NCBI RefSeq assembly: GCF_015207285.1
Contig: NZ_JADEXD010000015.1
Coordinates: 1 to 57,309 of the forward strand
Direction: 5' to 3'
DNA length: 57,309 nucleotides
Source: Tychonema sp. LEGE 07203
GTDB lineage: Bacteria; Cyanobacteriota; Cyanobacteriia; Cyanobacteriales; Microcoleaceae
This document shows, in pieces, positions 27,292-33,852 of the stretch. The position numbers and the translations under genes are program-made. A model generated the notes under the pieces. The model saw nothing but the letters and a program-made list of their open reading frames with translations, was not told the DNA's origin and searched no databases. Position 1 is the stretch's first letter. Each line of letters opens with the position of its first letter.

Positions 27292-27462
27292 AAATGACTG
27301 CTGACAACCTTATCGCCACTACTCTCCCGCACTACCACTGGGGGAATGATGAAGCTGCCGATCGCCAGACGCTCGATCGCCAGCAATTTCTAGTTCGCCC
27401 GGACGCACGTTGCAGACTGGCACATCAGAAGTGATGCGCTTTACCGAGACTAGCGACAGCAT
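27172..27462 (-). pseudogene. ParB/sulfiredoxin-like gene remnant, copy 1
   Basis: Read on the minus strand from an ATG at 27460-27462: MLSLVSVKRITSDVPVCN, then GELEIAG. A frameshift follows, and in another frame come SFIIPPVVV and, in a third, ETIPAIVLEAENQVVVLAQL. The same order occurs in copy 2 at 28787 and downward (ALGGFVIPPVLRRDGDGYKV, then ETIPALVLESENQSAVLAQL). The conserved parts fit the N-terminal ParB/Srx fold. Several frameshifts make it a clear pseudogene. Confidence 0.6.
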
Positions 27463-27544
27463 TAGTTTCAAGGTGGAGATCGGCTTAGTAGTTGGTGCGG
27501 TAGCGTCGGTGTGGCGATCGGTTCTGGGGCGGTGGTTTTGTTTG

Positions 27545-27659
27545 TACTAGATGAATACTAGCATTATATCTAGTAAGTTTTTAGTAATAAAGCTAGTTTT
27601 TGTGTCTAGTAATTCTCCCGAGTCAGTGCTAGTATTTTTGTCTAGCTTATGTACTAGAT
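27545..27659. repeat. CTAG array A
   Basis: About 115 bp carry eight CTAG tetranucleotides in the contexts TACTAGA, TACTAGCA, TCTAGTA and GTCTAG, at irregular 10-25 base spacing. CTAG is normally rare in bacterial DNA. The same layout recurs in arrays at about 27960, 28310, 29310 and 30165. Confidence 0.75.
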
Positions 27660-27690
27660 ACCGCTAGCGAACCCTCCCATCGCTAGCGGT
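27660..27690. repeat. 31-bp dyad site A (10-bp arms, 11-bp spacer AACCCTCCCAT)
   Basis: Perfect inverted arms ACCGCTAGCG and CGCTAGCGGT surround the asymmetric spacer AACCCTCCCAT. In site B (28078-28108) the arms are identical but the spacer is its exact reverse complement. Confidence 0.8.
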
Positions 27691-27700
27691 CGGGCAACTG

Positions 27701-27890
27701 TTAGCTAGCGTCCCGGAGATCGGACTCTGTGACGATTGCCTTTAACCTCGCTGCGATTGCTGCGATCGTCCCTTTTGTGTCGGTTCCCGGAGCCGATGCC
27801 AGCTTGCGGATTGATTGGATCGAAAGTTTATTAAGCCGTCCCTCGATGTCCGGCGTTGTTGGCGCGATCGGCCGGCGCCGTGCTAGGGTA
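27701..27890 (-). pseudogene. Remnant of a small gene ending in IAARLKAIVTESD
   Basis: On the minus strand the text GTDTKGTIAAIAARLKAIVTESDLRDAS ends at a TAA (27701-27703). The copy at 29511 ends the same way. No start can be traced because the upstream part is scrambled. It is a duplicated 3' end of an unidentified gene. Confidence 0.5.
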
Positions 27891-27959
27891 GTTGGCGCGG
27901 TAGCGTCGGTGTGGCGATCGGTTCTGGGGCGGTCGGAGTTTTTTCGGGCACTGGTTTTG

Positions 27960-28077
27960 TTTGTACTAAATAAATACTAGCACTATACCTAGTAGACATT
28001 TAGTAATTAAGCTAGTTTTTGTATCTAGTATTTCTCATGAACCAACGCTAGTATTTTGTCTAGTTAATCTACTAGAT
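27960..28077. repeat. CTAG array B
   Basis: Close relative of array A (same order of TACTAGCA, CCTAGTA, GCTAGTTTTTG, TCTAGTA, GCTAGTATTTT, GTCTAG, TACTAGATA) with scattered base changes, so the two arrays are an old segmental duplication. Confidence 0.75.
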
Positions 28078-28230
28078 ACCGCTAGCGATGGGAGGGTTCG
28101 CTAGCGGTCGGGCAACTGTTGCTGATAGTCTTGGATCTCGCGCTCGCTTGGCTTGTAGGGCTGCGATTTGGGCATTCGCGGCGTCGATTTTTGAGGCGAT
28201 TTGAACGAACTTGTTGGCTAACAGAGTCAT
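28072..28230 (-). CDS. Short helical protein, possibly a frameshifted remnant
   Basis: 52 codons on the minus strand, MTLLANKFVQIASKIDAAN then AQIAALQAKRARD, a helical start similar to the decayed copy at 30099 (MINLLAAKFAQIAE). The end runs through dyad site B. In the next frame the text EIQDYQQQLPDR continues the coiled-coil style, which suggests a one-base frameshift. It may be a short real protein, but I think it is more likely the intact 5' end of a broken gene. Confidence 0.4.
   Translation of the reverse strand: MTLLANKFVQIASKIDAANAQIAALQAKRARDPRLSATVARPLANPPIASGI
28078..28108. repeat. 31-bp dyad site B (spacer inverted relative to site A)
   Basis: The arms match site A exactly; the spacer is ATGGGAGGGTT, the exact reverse complement of the spacer of site A. 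Both sites are followed by CGGGCAACTGTT. Confidence 0.8.
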
Positions 28231-28309
28231 TGTTCTTCGTCCTTTGGTTGTGTGTGCTGATTGTGAAGCGTATGTAGCGAGCGGTTTGTGTCGTTTCCGT
28301 TTCGCTCTA

Positions 28310-28430
28310 ACAAATACTAGCATAATGTCTAGTATACGTGAGGGCAGAGACACTAGACAAAAAGCTCGATTAAGATGCTAGATAAAAAGCTATTTGTGTA
28401 CTAGCATAACGTCTAGTATATATTGATAGT
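28310..28430. repeat. CTAG array B-prime
   Basis: Contains the pair TACTAGCATAATGTCTAGTATA and ACTAGCATAACGTCTAGTATA-like sequence plus further CTAG sites, between two minus-strand remnants. It occupies the promoter position for the gene at 28072-28230. Confidence 0.7.
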
Positions 28431-28435
28431 TTACG

Positions 28436-28787
28436 CGAACACTAAGGTCAAAAGCAACCCCATCCTTTGCAGATGGGGTCAAGTATCTGGCAAATTTCAG
28501 CATTCCAAGTTGAGCCAGCACCGCCGACTGATTTTCACTTTCAAGCACTAGAGCCGGTATCGTCTCGCCGGCGTGCAGGGTTGAATTTTCGTGCCAGAAC
28601 TGCGGCGTGAGGCTTGAAAGTGGCCAGAGATGACTTTGTACCCATCGCCATCTCGCCGTAACACCGGGGGAATTACGAAGCCACCAAGAGCCAAACTCAA
28701 CTCCCCTGCGATTTCTAATTCGTTCGCGTCAAAGTTGCAGGCCGGGATATCGGACGTGATGCGCTTGACCGAAACCAGCAAGAGCAT
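28436..28787 (-). pseudogene. ParB/sulfiredoxin-like gene remnant, copy 2
   Basis: From ATG 28787: MLLLVSVKRITSDIPACNFD, AGELSLALGGFVIPPVLRRD, GDGYKVISGHF, then a frameshift into WHENSTLHAGETIPALVLES and NQSAVLAQLGMLKFARY. The conserved core (V..I..P, GG...PPV, G.Y.vi.Gh) is that of the ParB N-terminal domain, which in relatives binds or hydrolyses CTP or acts as a nuclease. One frameshift after GHF separates the two halves. The ATG overlaps the stop of the upstream frame (TAATG), so the two genes were once an operon. An 8-bp hairpin, ACCCCATC/GATGGGGT, lies near 28458-28480. Confidence 0.6.
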
Positions 28788-29246
28788 TAGTTTTTTGGCT
28801 GGCGGAACCTGGAAGAGCGTCCGTTATCTCCCCGGTTCGGCGGTTCATCGCCGTTGTTGGTTCCGGTGGCTGTAGTTGGTGTTGCCGTTACTACGGGAGC
28901 AGTAACGGGGATGGCTGCTGCTGGTGCGGGTGTCGTTGGTGCGGTTGCGGGTGTCGTTGGTGCGGCGTAATGTTTTTTCGGTTGTGTCGATTGCGTCGGC
29001 TTGGGAAAAGGCGCTGCTGTTTCGGCGGCAACAGGTTCAAGAGTTTTCGTGGCTTCTGCTTTGACAGCTTCGTAGCAGGATGTCCGCGCTTCCCAGTGAC
29101 ACCTGACAACATCGGCGGCTGTCTCCGACACTTGGCAGACGTAGCGGTTATCCTCAATCAGGCGGGCAAAGGGACAGACGCTCGCAAGTCAGCGTGGAGG
29201 CTGTGGGGCGGTCGATCGTCGGTGTGGCAGATTGTGTTACGTTCAT
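28787..29246 (-). pseudogene. Hypothetical gene with Ala/Pro/Thr-rich tail, frameshifted
   Basis: An ATG at 29246 opens MNVTQSATPTIDRPTAS and stops after CPPD. One frame over, LIEDNRYVCQVSETAADVV and ARTSCYEAV continue into a long Ala-Pro-Thr linker, ending KN just at the ParB-like start. It looks like one protein of about 150 residues broken by a single frameshift near 29160. Function unknown. The promoter side faces CTAG array C. Confidence 0.5.
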
Positions 29247-29309
29247 GATTAGATCCTTTGGGATTTAGCCACCGCTTTAGGCGTCAGAAACTTTGGGCGG
29301 TGGTTTTGT

Positions 29310-29469
29310 CTGTACTAGACATATACTAGCGTTTTGCCCTGACCAATGTCTAGCGTTTTGCCAGCCATGTCTAGCGTTTTACCAACTAATATCTAGTATA
29401 TTAGTCTAGTTTGTATGAGTATATTTGTCTAGTTTGTATGAGTATATTTGTCTAGTTTGTATACTAGAT
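29310..29469. repeat. CTAG array C with 23-bp tandem repeat
   Basis: GTCTAGTTTGTATGAGTATA starts at 29404 and is repeated at 29427 and, in part, at 29450 (period 23). Earlier in the array TGTCTAGCGTTTTGCCA and TGTCTAGCGTTTTACCA are related copies. Confidence 0.8.
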
Positions 29470-29500
29470 ACCGCTAGCGATGGGATGGTGCGCTAGCGGT
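29470..29500. repeat. 31-bp dyad site C (spacer ATGGGATGGTG)
   Basis: It has the same perfect arms as sites A and B. The spacer is a two-base variant of the site B orientation. Confidence 0.75.
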
Positions 29501-29510
29501 TGGGCAACTG

Positions 29511-30099
29511 TTAGCCAGCGGCCCGGATATCAGACTCTGTGACGATCGCCTTTAACCTCGCTGCTATGCTTGCCCGCGTTCCTTTTGTGTCGGCTCCGGG
29601 AGCCGATGCCAGGCGAGCGAATCGACGGGATCGAAAGTTTATTAAGCAGTCCCTCGATGTCCGCCCCTGGTATTGGTGTCGCGACTGTCGGCTTGCGAAA
29701 AGGCGCTTCCGTGGTAGCAGCAACCTCAACGTCAATTGCCGGGTCAATCTCAGGCTCTGCCCAAGTTTCCGGCGCAATTCGGTGCGGTAGGTTCCGGCTC
29801 GATCGGCTCAGTCGCTTTTGCGAAGGCCGGGGAGAGAATGCCGATCGCCGAGGAGTTGAATTTGCTCTCGTTAGCCGCTTGGAAAACTTCCACCTGAGAC
29901 GGATCGACGTGATGCAACATCATCAGCGCCGTGTCTACCTGCTTGAGCGCCGACTGGCAAGCTTGTTCGACTGATAGTAGTTGCTCCTGGTGTTCTTGCA
30001 GTTCGCTCAATTTTGCCAGTCGGCGCGGTGATTTGAGCGTTTGTGGTGTCGAGCGCGCTCTGCAATTTGAGCGAACTTGGCGGCGAGTAAGTTAATCAT
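29511..30099 (-). pseudogene. Decayed coiled-coil gene, two or more frameshifts
   Basis: From an ATG at 30099 the minus strand reads MINLLAAKFAQIAE. It then moves through a second frame (SALDTTNAQITAP), a third (LQEHQEQLLSVEQACQSALK, HHVDPSQVEVFQAANESKF), and ends in another with ASIAARLKAIVTESDIRAAG. The pieces together make a plausible protein of about 190 residues, a fuller version of the remnants at 28072-28230 and 27701-27890. No domain was recognised. Confidence 0.5.
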
Positions 30100-30164
30100 G
30101 GTTTCTACGTGTGGTGTGAAGTGTGTATGTAGCGCGGGTTGTGTCGGTTCCCGTTTCGCTATAT

Positions 30165-30307
30165 TTATATACTAGCAATTTGTCTAGCAATTATTAGCTA
30201 ATGTCTAGTATTTGTGAGGATTAGCGCTAGTACATTTGTCTATTTTGTATTTAGACAAATATACCAATATACTGCTAGATTAGAGCTAGTACACCAACTA
30301 GACATTG
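30165..30307. promoter_or_regulatory. CTAG array D, divergent promoter region of the RHH/coiled-coil operon
   Basis: At least six CTAG sites (TACTAGCA, GTCTAGC, GTCTAGTA, GCTAGTAC and others) lie between the decayed minus-strand gene and the plus-strand gene at 30318. The RHH protein encoded next to it is the obvious candidate to bind them, which is an inference. Confidence 0.6.
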
Positions 30308-30317
30308 AGTAAAAACT

Positions 30318-31160
30318 ATGGCAGACAAAGAACGCCTTCAACTGAACCTGCGACTAGACGGACGGCAGGATTTGCTAGACACCATCAAAATCATGGCTAA
30401 AAAGGAAGGATTGAGCCTCAATGCTTGGGTTGTGGCGGCACTGGCCGAAAAAGCAGGGATGAAGCCTGCTAGACCTGCACCAACCGATGATTTAGAATCA
30501 GCAATCACCTCTGTACTAGACAAGGTACTAGGCGGCAAACTAGCCAACATCAAGTCAGAGCTGAGGGCGGAATTGGGGGAGTCCGCAGCCGCTCGCGATC
30601 GCAACCAAGAGGAATCGCTCAGGCTGGAATTAGCCCAAACCAAGCGGCAGTATATGGAATTGCTCGAAAATTCAGCCGCTACTATTGGCAATCTCAAGAA
30701 GGAATTAGAGGAAGCGCGATCGCAATTGGCAACTGTGCAGGCCGATCGGGATGAACTAGCCCAACTCAAGAAAGAAGTTAAGGAAGCTGCGACAGAGATT
30801 CACCTGGAGGAACGGTCGATCGAGACTCAGAAACTCCGCTGGCAACGTGAACTTTCTGATGCCAAGTCTGAGCTAGCCGACGCTAAAGCAACCATTCTCA
30901 AGCAAGGGGACAAGATGCGGGAATTGGAGCGGGGATACAATTTCAAGCCTAACCCCGCAGAGTCCGCCTTGAGGCTGGAAATAGGCGACTTGCAAGATGA
31001 GCTAGACGCTTACAAAAAACAGCAGCCAGCCACTGCCAGCGAACTACCAGAGCCAGCCGACTTGCTCAATCAGTTGAAGGGGCGACGTAAGAAATCTAAG
31101 GCAGAGTTAGCAGATGTTGAGAAAATCTTAGAAATCCTTGAGGGTAACGATGACGAATAA
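30318..31160 (+). CDS. RHH DNA-binding protein with long coiled coil
   Basis: A 280-residue protein. The N-terminus (RLQLNLRLDGRQDLLDTIKI then KKEGLSLNAWVVAALAEKAG) is a ribbon-helix-helix domain: strand LQLNLRL, two helices and the turn at GLSLN. Residues 85-220 are charged coiled coil (KKELEEARSQLATVQADRDE and similar). The last 45 residues (ELPEPADLLNQLKG..., ADVEKILEILEG) recur at the end of the decayed paralogue at 32490. It probably binds the CTAG arrays as an oligomer and could act as a regulator, or as a centromere-binding or nucleoid-type protein. It leads a tightly packed operon. Confidence 0.75.
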   Translation: MADKERLQLNLRLDGRQDLLDTIKIMAKKEGLSLNAWVVAALAEKAGMKPARPAPTDDLESAITSVLDKVLGGKLANIKSELRAELGESAAARDRNQEESLRLELAQTKRQYMELLENSAATIGNLKKELEEARSQLATVQADRDELAQLKKEVKEAATEIHLEERSIETQKLRWQRELSDAKSELADAKATILKQGDKMRELERGYNFKPNPAESALRLEIGDLQDELDAYKKQQPATASELPEPADLLNQLKGRRKKSKAELADVEKILEILEGNDDE

Positions 31161-31467
31161 ACAGTTTGAGCAATGGATGGATGCAGAGAAGGCAAAGCTT
31201 GCTGAGTGCCTGCGGGGTAGCGGGCGGCTAGATGAAGAGATACCCGATATGCCGGGGATAAGCGACCCAGACAGCTTGTGTGAACAATTCTACGATTCGA
31301 TCGGACAACCTATAAATGTGTGGGTTGCCGGCTTTCCCAAGGATGGCATCGACTGGCAAGCAGTAGAGAAAGAGCTAAAGGCTTTTGCAGATGAAGTTTG
31401 GACACAGTGGATGCAGCGCAAGAAAGCCCAAGATAAGCGCGAAGCCTATGAGATGGGGAGGGAGTGA
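31150..31467 (+). CDS. Small hypothetical protein, operon member
   Basis: 105 residues from the ATG at 31150, which overlaps the preceding gene by 11 bases; a TTG four codons upstream is less likely. The protein is acidic at its start (QFEQWMDAEKAKLAECLRG) and Trp-rich (WVAGFPKDGIDWQ, VWTQWMQRKK). No known domain was recognised. Overlap on both sides shows co-translation with its neighbours. Confidence 0.65.
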   Translation: MTNKQFEQWMDAEKAKLAECLRGSGRLDEEIPDMPGISDPDSLCEQFYDSIGQPINVWVAGFPKDGIDWQAVEKELKAFADEVWTQWMQRKKAQDKREAYEMGRE

Positions 31468-31712
31468 TGAGTAACAACCAACTTGAGGAAAAAACTCTAG
31501 CTGACCTCAAAACGATCGCCCACCAACTCGGAGCGAAGCCAATAGGTAAATTACGAGCCCGCCAGACTTGGGAAGCGGCGATTATCCGGCAAGCTGAGAA
31601 TATGGATATCTCGATCGAGCAAGCCCTAAATCCCATACTCCGCACTTACTGCCTCGGCGGCCGGAATAAGTACAGCACTCTCGACAATCGAAGCGGCCCT
31701 CGAATTGGTTGA
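31467..31712 (+). CDS. Small SAP/Rho-N-like protein, probably frameshifted at its end
   Basis: 81 residues from an ATG that overlaps the previous stop (TGATG) with GGGAGGGAG just upstream. The segment LADLKTIAHQLGAKPIG...LRARQTWEAAI resembles the Rho N-terminal/SAP helix-extended-loop-helix fold that binds nucleic acid. After about 31660 the adjacent frame becomes protein-like (STIEAALELVERHCYPSLF, then PIDLIENSPATQLATKVLPG) and runs to a TGA at 31867-31869. A one-base shift has therefore probably removed about 60 residues from the original product. Confidence 0.55.
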   Translation: MSNNQLEEKTLADLKTIAHQLGAKPIGKLRARQTWEAAIIRQAENMDISIEQALNPILRTYCLGGRNKYSTLDNRSGPRIG

Positions 31713-31857
31713 GCGGCACTGCTACCCCAGTCTTTTTCGCAAGGCCAGTCCGATCGACTTAATCGAAAACAGTCCCGCGACTCAATTGGCGACGAAAGTG
31801 CTACCGGGGATATTAGGCCCAACAAAAAAACCCGGCACACGGGCGGGCGGGCATCGC

Positions 31858-32490
31858 GGCGCTAAATGATGGCTCGATCGTCTTACCCGCACCCGCAGCC
31901 ACAGAAGTTAGACAACAGCCGTCTGACGTAAGACAAGAGCTGTTAGACAGCTTGGAACAGCGTATGGCAGAACTCAAAGCAGAATTAAAGGCTGAAATTC
32001 TGGGGGAGTCTGTAGCCTGAGCGCCGATCGTACCCCAGACGAATCGCTCAGGCACAAATTAGGCAAAGCCCAAAACGAACTGGCAGAACGCGACGCAGAA
32101 CTTGCAACAGTGACTGCCGATCGAGAGGAAGCGCCGCAACTTGCGACAATGCAGGCAGAGAAAGAAGCACAGGAGCTGGCAGCAACGGAAAACACGCGCT
32201 ACTATGCTGGCGTGATGAATGAGGCAGGGGCAAAGATTGGCAGGATAGAGAAGGAGCTGGAAGTGACCAACAATCAACTAGCAGAGCGAGATGCAGAACT
32301 CGCGGCAGTGACAGCCGATCGAGAGGAAGCGCCGCAACTGGCAGCACAGGAGCAAAACCCAGCCACTGCCAACAAAGAATTACCAGAAGCGGCCAACGTG
32401 CTCAAAGATTTAAGAAAAGCTTTGGGTAAAAAGTCCACCGCATCGCTCGCCGATGTTGAGAAAATCTTAGAAATCTTGGAGGAAAGCTAA
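31858..32490 (+). pseudogene. Decayed paralogue of the RHH/coiled-coil gene
   Basis: A coiled-coil segment, MAELKAELKAEILGESVA, ends at a stop and continues in another frame as NELAERDAELATVTADRE. A roughly 55-residue unit is repeated internally (AERDAELA.VTADREEAPQLA occurs twice). The end, LADVEKILEILEES, matches the end of the 30318 protein. The RHH head is missing. The part from about 32110 to 32490 is still open and could give a 126-residue coiled-coil fragment. Confidence 0.6.
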
Positions 32491-32765
32491 TGCCATCTAC
32501 TTTTGAATGCCCGCACTGCCACTCACATTACAACAGTTGGATAGCAAGCGAGCGAAAGGGTGAAACCGAGTGCGAAACGCATCAGTGCAAGGATTGCTTG
32601 AGACTTTTTGAGATTTCTATCTCAATGACGGATGAGGATGAGGATGAGGATGAGGATGAGGATGAGGATGAGGATGAATCCCAGTGGGGCGATAACTTGG
32701 GGGAGCGGGCTTCAAATGAAGGTGGCTCTTTTGATGATAGTTACTGGGACTTGACCCAGCCATAA
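32490..32765 (+). CDS. Zinc-ribbon protein with a DED microsatellite tail
   Basis: 91 residues; the ATG overlaps the stop of the preceding frame (TAATG). FECPHCHSHYNSW and CETHQCKDCLRLF provide two CxxC pairs of a zinc ribbon. From 32632 to 32678 a GATGAG hexanucleotide is repeated about eight times and encodes an alternating Asp/Glu run, which may vary in length by slippage. The last gene of the operon, followed by a terminator. Function unknown. Confidence 0.65.
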   Translation: MPSTFECPHCHSHYNSWIASERKGETECETHQCKDCLRLFEISISMTDEDEDEDEDEDEDEDESQWGDNLGERASNEGGSFDDSYWDLTQP

Positions 32766-32810
32766 TTGAGGAGTCCTGTGACGACACATCCCAGGGAAGT
32801 TAGGAATTGA

Positions 32811-32838
32811 TACCCGGTTAATGCCAGGTTTTTTTTGG
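32811..32838 (+). terminator. Probable intrinsic terminator of the 30318-32765 operon
   Basis: ACCCGG and CCAGGT pair (one mismatch) around TTAATG, followed by a run of eight T. It sits about 45 bases after the zinc-ribbon stop. Confidence 0.6.
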
Positions 32839-33013
32839 TTTGCCCGATCGTCCCTAAAAAAACCCGGCACACGGGCGGGGGTTTCTAAATGAAGGGTAAT
32901 TAGTAATTGGTAATTGGCAACGGGTGCTACCCCAATTAAGCACAGTGTAGCCGCTTTGGAGCTTGGGCGATCGGTACAATTGATAAGTCGTTTCAGCAGC
33001 GGCGACACATTCC

Positions 33014-33052
33014 AAAAAAGAAGCCCCCGGCATTCCCGGAGGCTTCTTTTTT
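33014..33052. terminator. Strong bidirectional intrinsic terminator
   Basis: AAAAAAGAAGCCCCCGG pairs with CCGGAGGCTTCTTTTTT with one mismatch around a 5-base loop. The A and T tracts on the two sides let it work for both convergent operons (plus strand ending 32765, minus strand ending 33080). Confidence 0.9.
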
Positions 33053-33079
33053 AGTCGAGCTAGTGTTCGTTTGTTGTTG

Positions 33080-33589
33080 TCAAATCACCGATAACATAGT
33101 CCGGCTCGGTTCATCCGTGACAAAGTAGCGATCGGTTAGGTTCGCGATGTTCAGCGCTGCCAGTCGATCGTCGCTCAATTGTTGTAATTGTTGGGGCGGT
33201 TGCCAGCGGTTCCCCCAGTTCTGTCGAAGTCGGCAAAGTGCGATCGGACTGGGGAAGAGTTCGGCAGAGCTAACCCAAACCCCAATTCCTGATTCCTGTT
33301 GGGCATAGTAAGCATTAAATTGTTGCCGCGATACTTTTGCCAGCCTTCCTTGCTCCGATGTCTGCCACAGTCGATCGAGAGCTAGCAACTCACGTCTCAC
33401 CACCTTGACTGTGCCGATTGCTTCGCCTACTGGCAAAGTCGAATAAATTACAATGCTATCGCCCGGTTTCAGGCAAGCGCCAAAACTTCCTTTTCTGAGT
33501 TCGATCGTCTTTGGGTTGTAGGTAAGGAAGAAGCCTCTTGCCCAGCGCGGATGTACGGATATCAGGAAAGTGTGGGAAGATTTAATCAT
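33080..33589 (-). CDS. ASCH/PUA-like domain protein
   Basis: A 169-residue protein starting MIKSSHTFLISVHPRWARGF. The pattern LISVHP.....I..G.K..ELRK....LKPGD.IVIYST.PVGEAIGTVKVV is typical of the ASCH fold (residues about 8-70), a beta-barrel relative of PUA domains that binds RNA or modified nucleotides. It is the last gene of the minus-strand operon, with its start overlapping the preceding stop (TAATG). Its role here is unknown; ASCH genes are frequent on phages and plasmids. Confidence 0.75.
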   Translation of the reverse strand: MIKSSHTFLISVHPRWARGFFLTYNPKTIELRKGSFGACLKPGDSIVIYSTLPVGEAIGTVKVVRRELLALDRLWQTSEQGRLAKVSRQQFNAYYAQQESGIGVWVSSAELFPSPIALCRLRQNWGNRWQPPQQLQQLSDDRLAALNIANLTDRYFVTDEPSRTMLSVI

Positions 33590-33852
33590 TAGTTTGTACC
33601 ATCCGGCTCTTTATCATCGGGATTGTAAAGACCATCAAAATCACAGTAATTGCACCCGCATCCTTCACACCGAGGGCATATAGCAAGTGCCGGATATTCA
33701 GCCTCAAACTGCTTGATAGTAGCCTCTACTTGCTTGCCTAAGTCTTTGCTCTCTGTGTAGCTCTCAAGCACCATTGCTGTGATGATTTCCTGTGCTTCCG
33801 GTGAGAATCCATCGGGGATGAATTTCGAGATTAGCTGACTGAATGCGCTCAT
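33589..33852 (-). CDS. Small protein with a Cys-rich zinc-finger-like tail
   Basis: 87 residues. The helical N-terminus (FSQLISKFIPDGFSPEAQEI) resembles short regulators. The tail ICPRCEGCGCNYCDFDGLYNP has CxxCxxCxCxxC spacing like a half DnaJ-type zinc finger. It overlaps the ATPase gene upstream by 4 bases and the ASCH gene downstream by 1 base, so all three are translated together. Confidence 0.7.
   Translation of the reverse strand: MSAFSQLISKFIPDGFSPEAQEIITAMVLESYTESKDLGKQVEATIKQFEAEYPALAICPRCEGCGCNYCDFDGLYNPDDKEPDGTN

Noticed and set aside
27729-27980. Plus-strand frames in the array region (27729-27980, 29539-29974)
   Set aside because: They are antisense to the minus-strand remnants, whose text is more protein-like and is shared between copies.
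32856-32886. Third terminator at AACCCGGCACACGGGCGGGGG
   Set aside because: The same string occurs at about 31827 inside the remains of a coding frame (GPTKKPGTRAGG), so it is a duplicated gene fragment, not a dedicated terminator.
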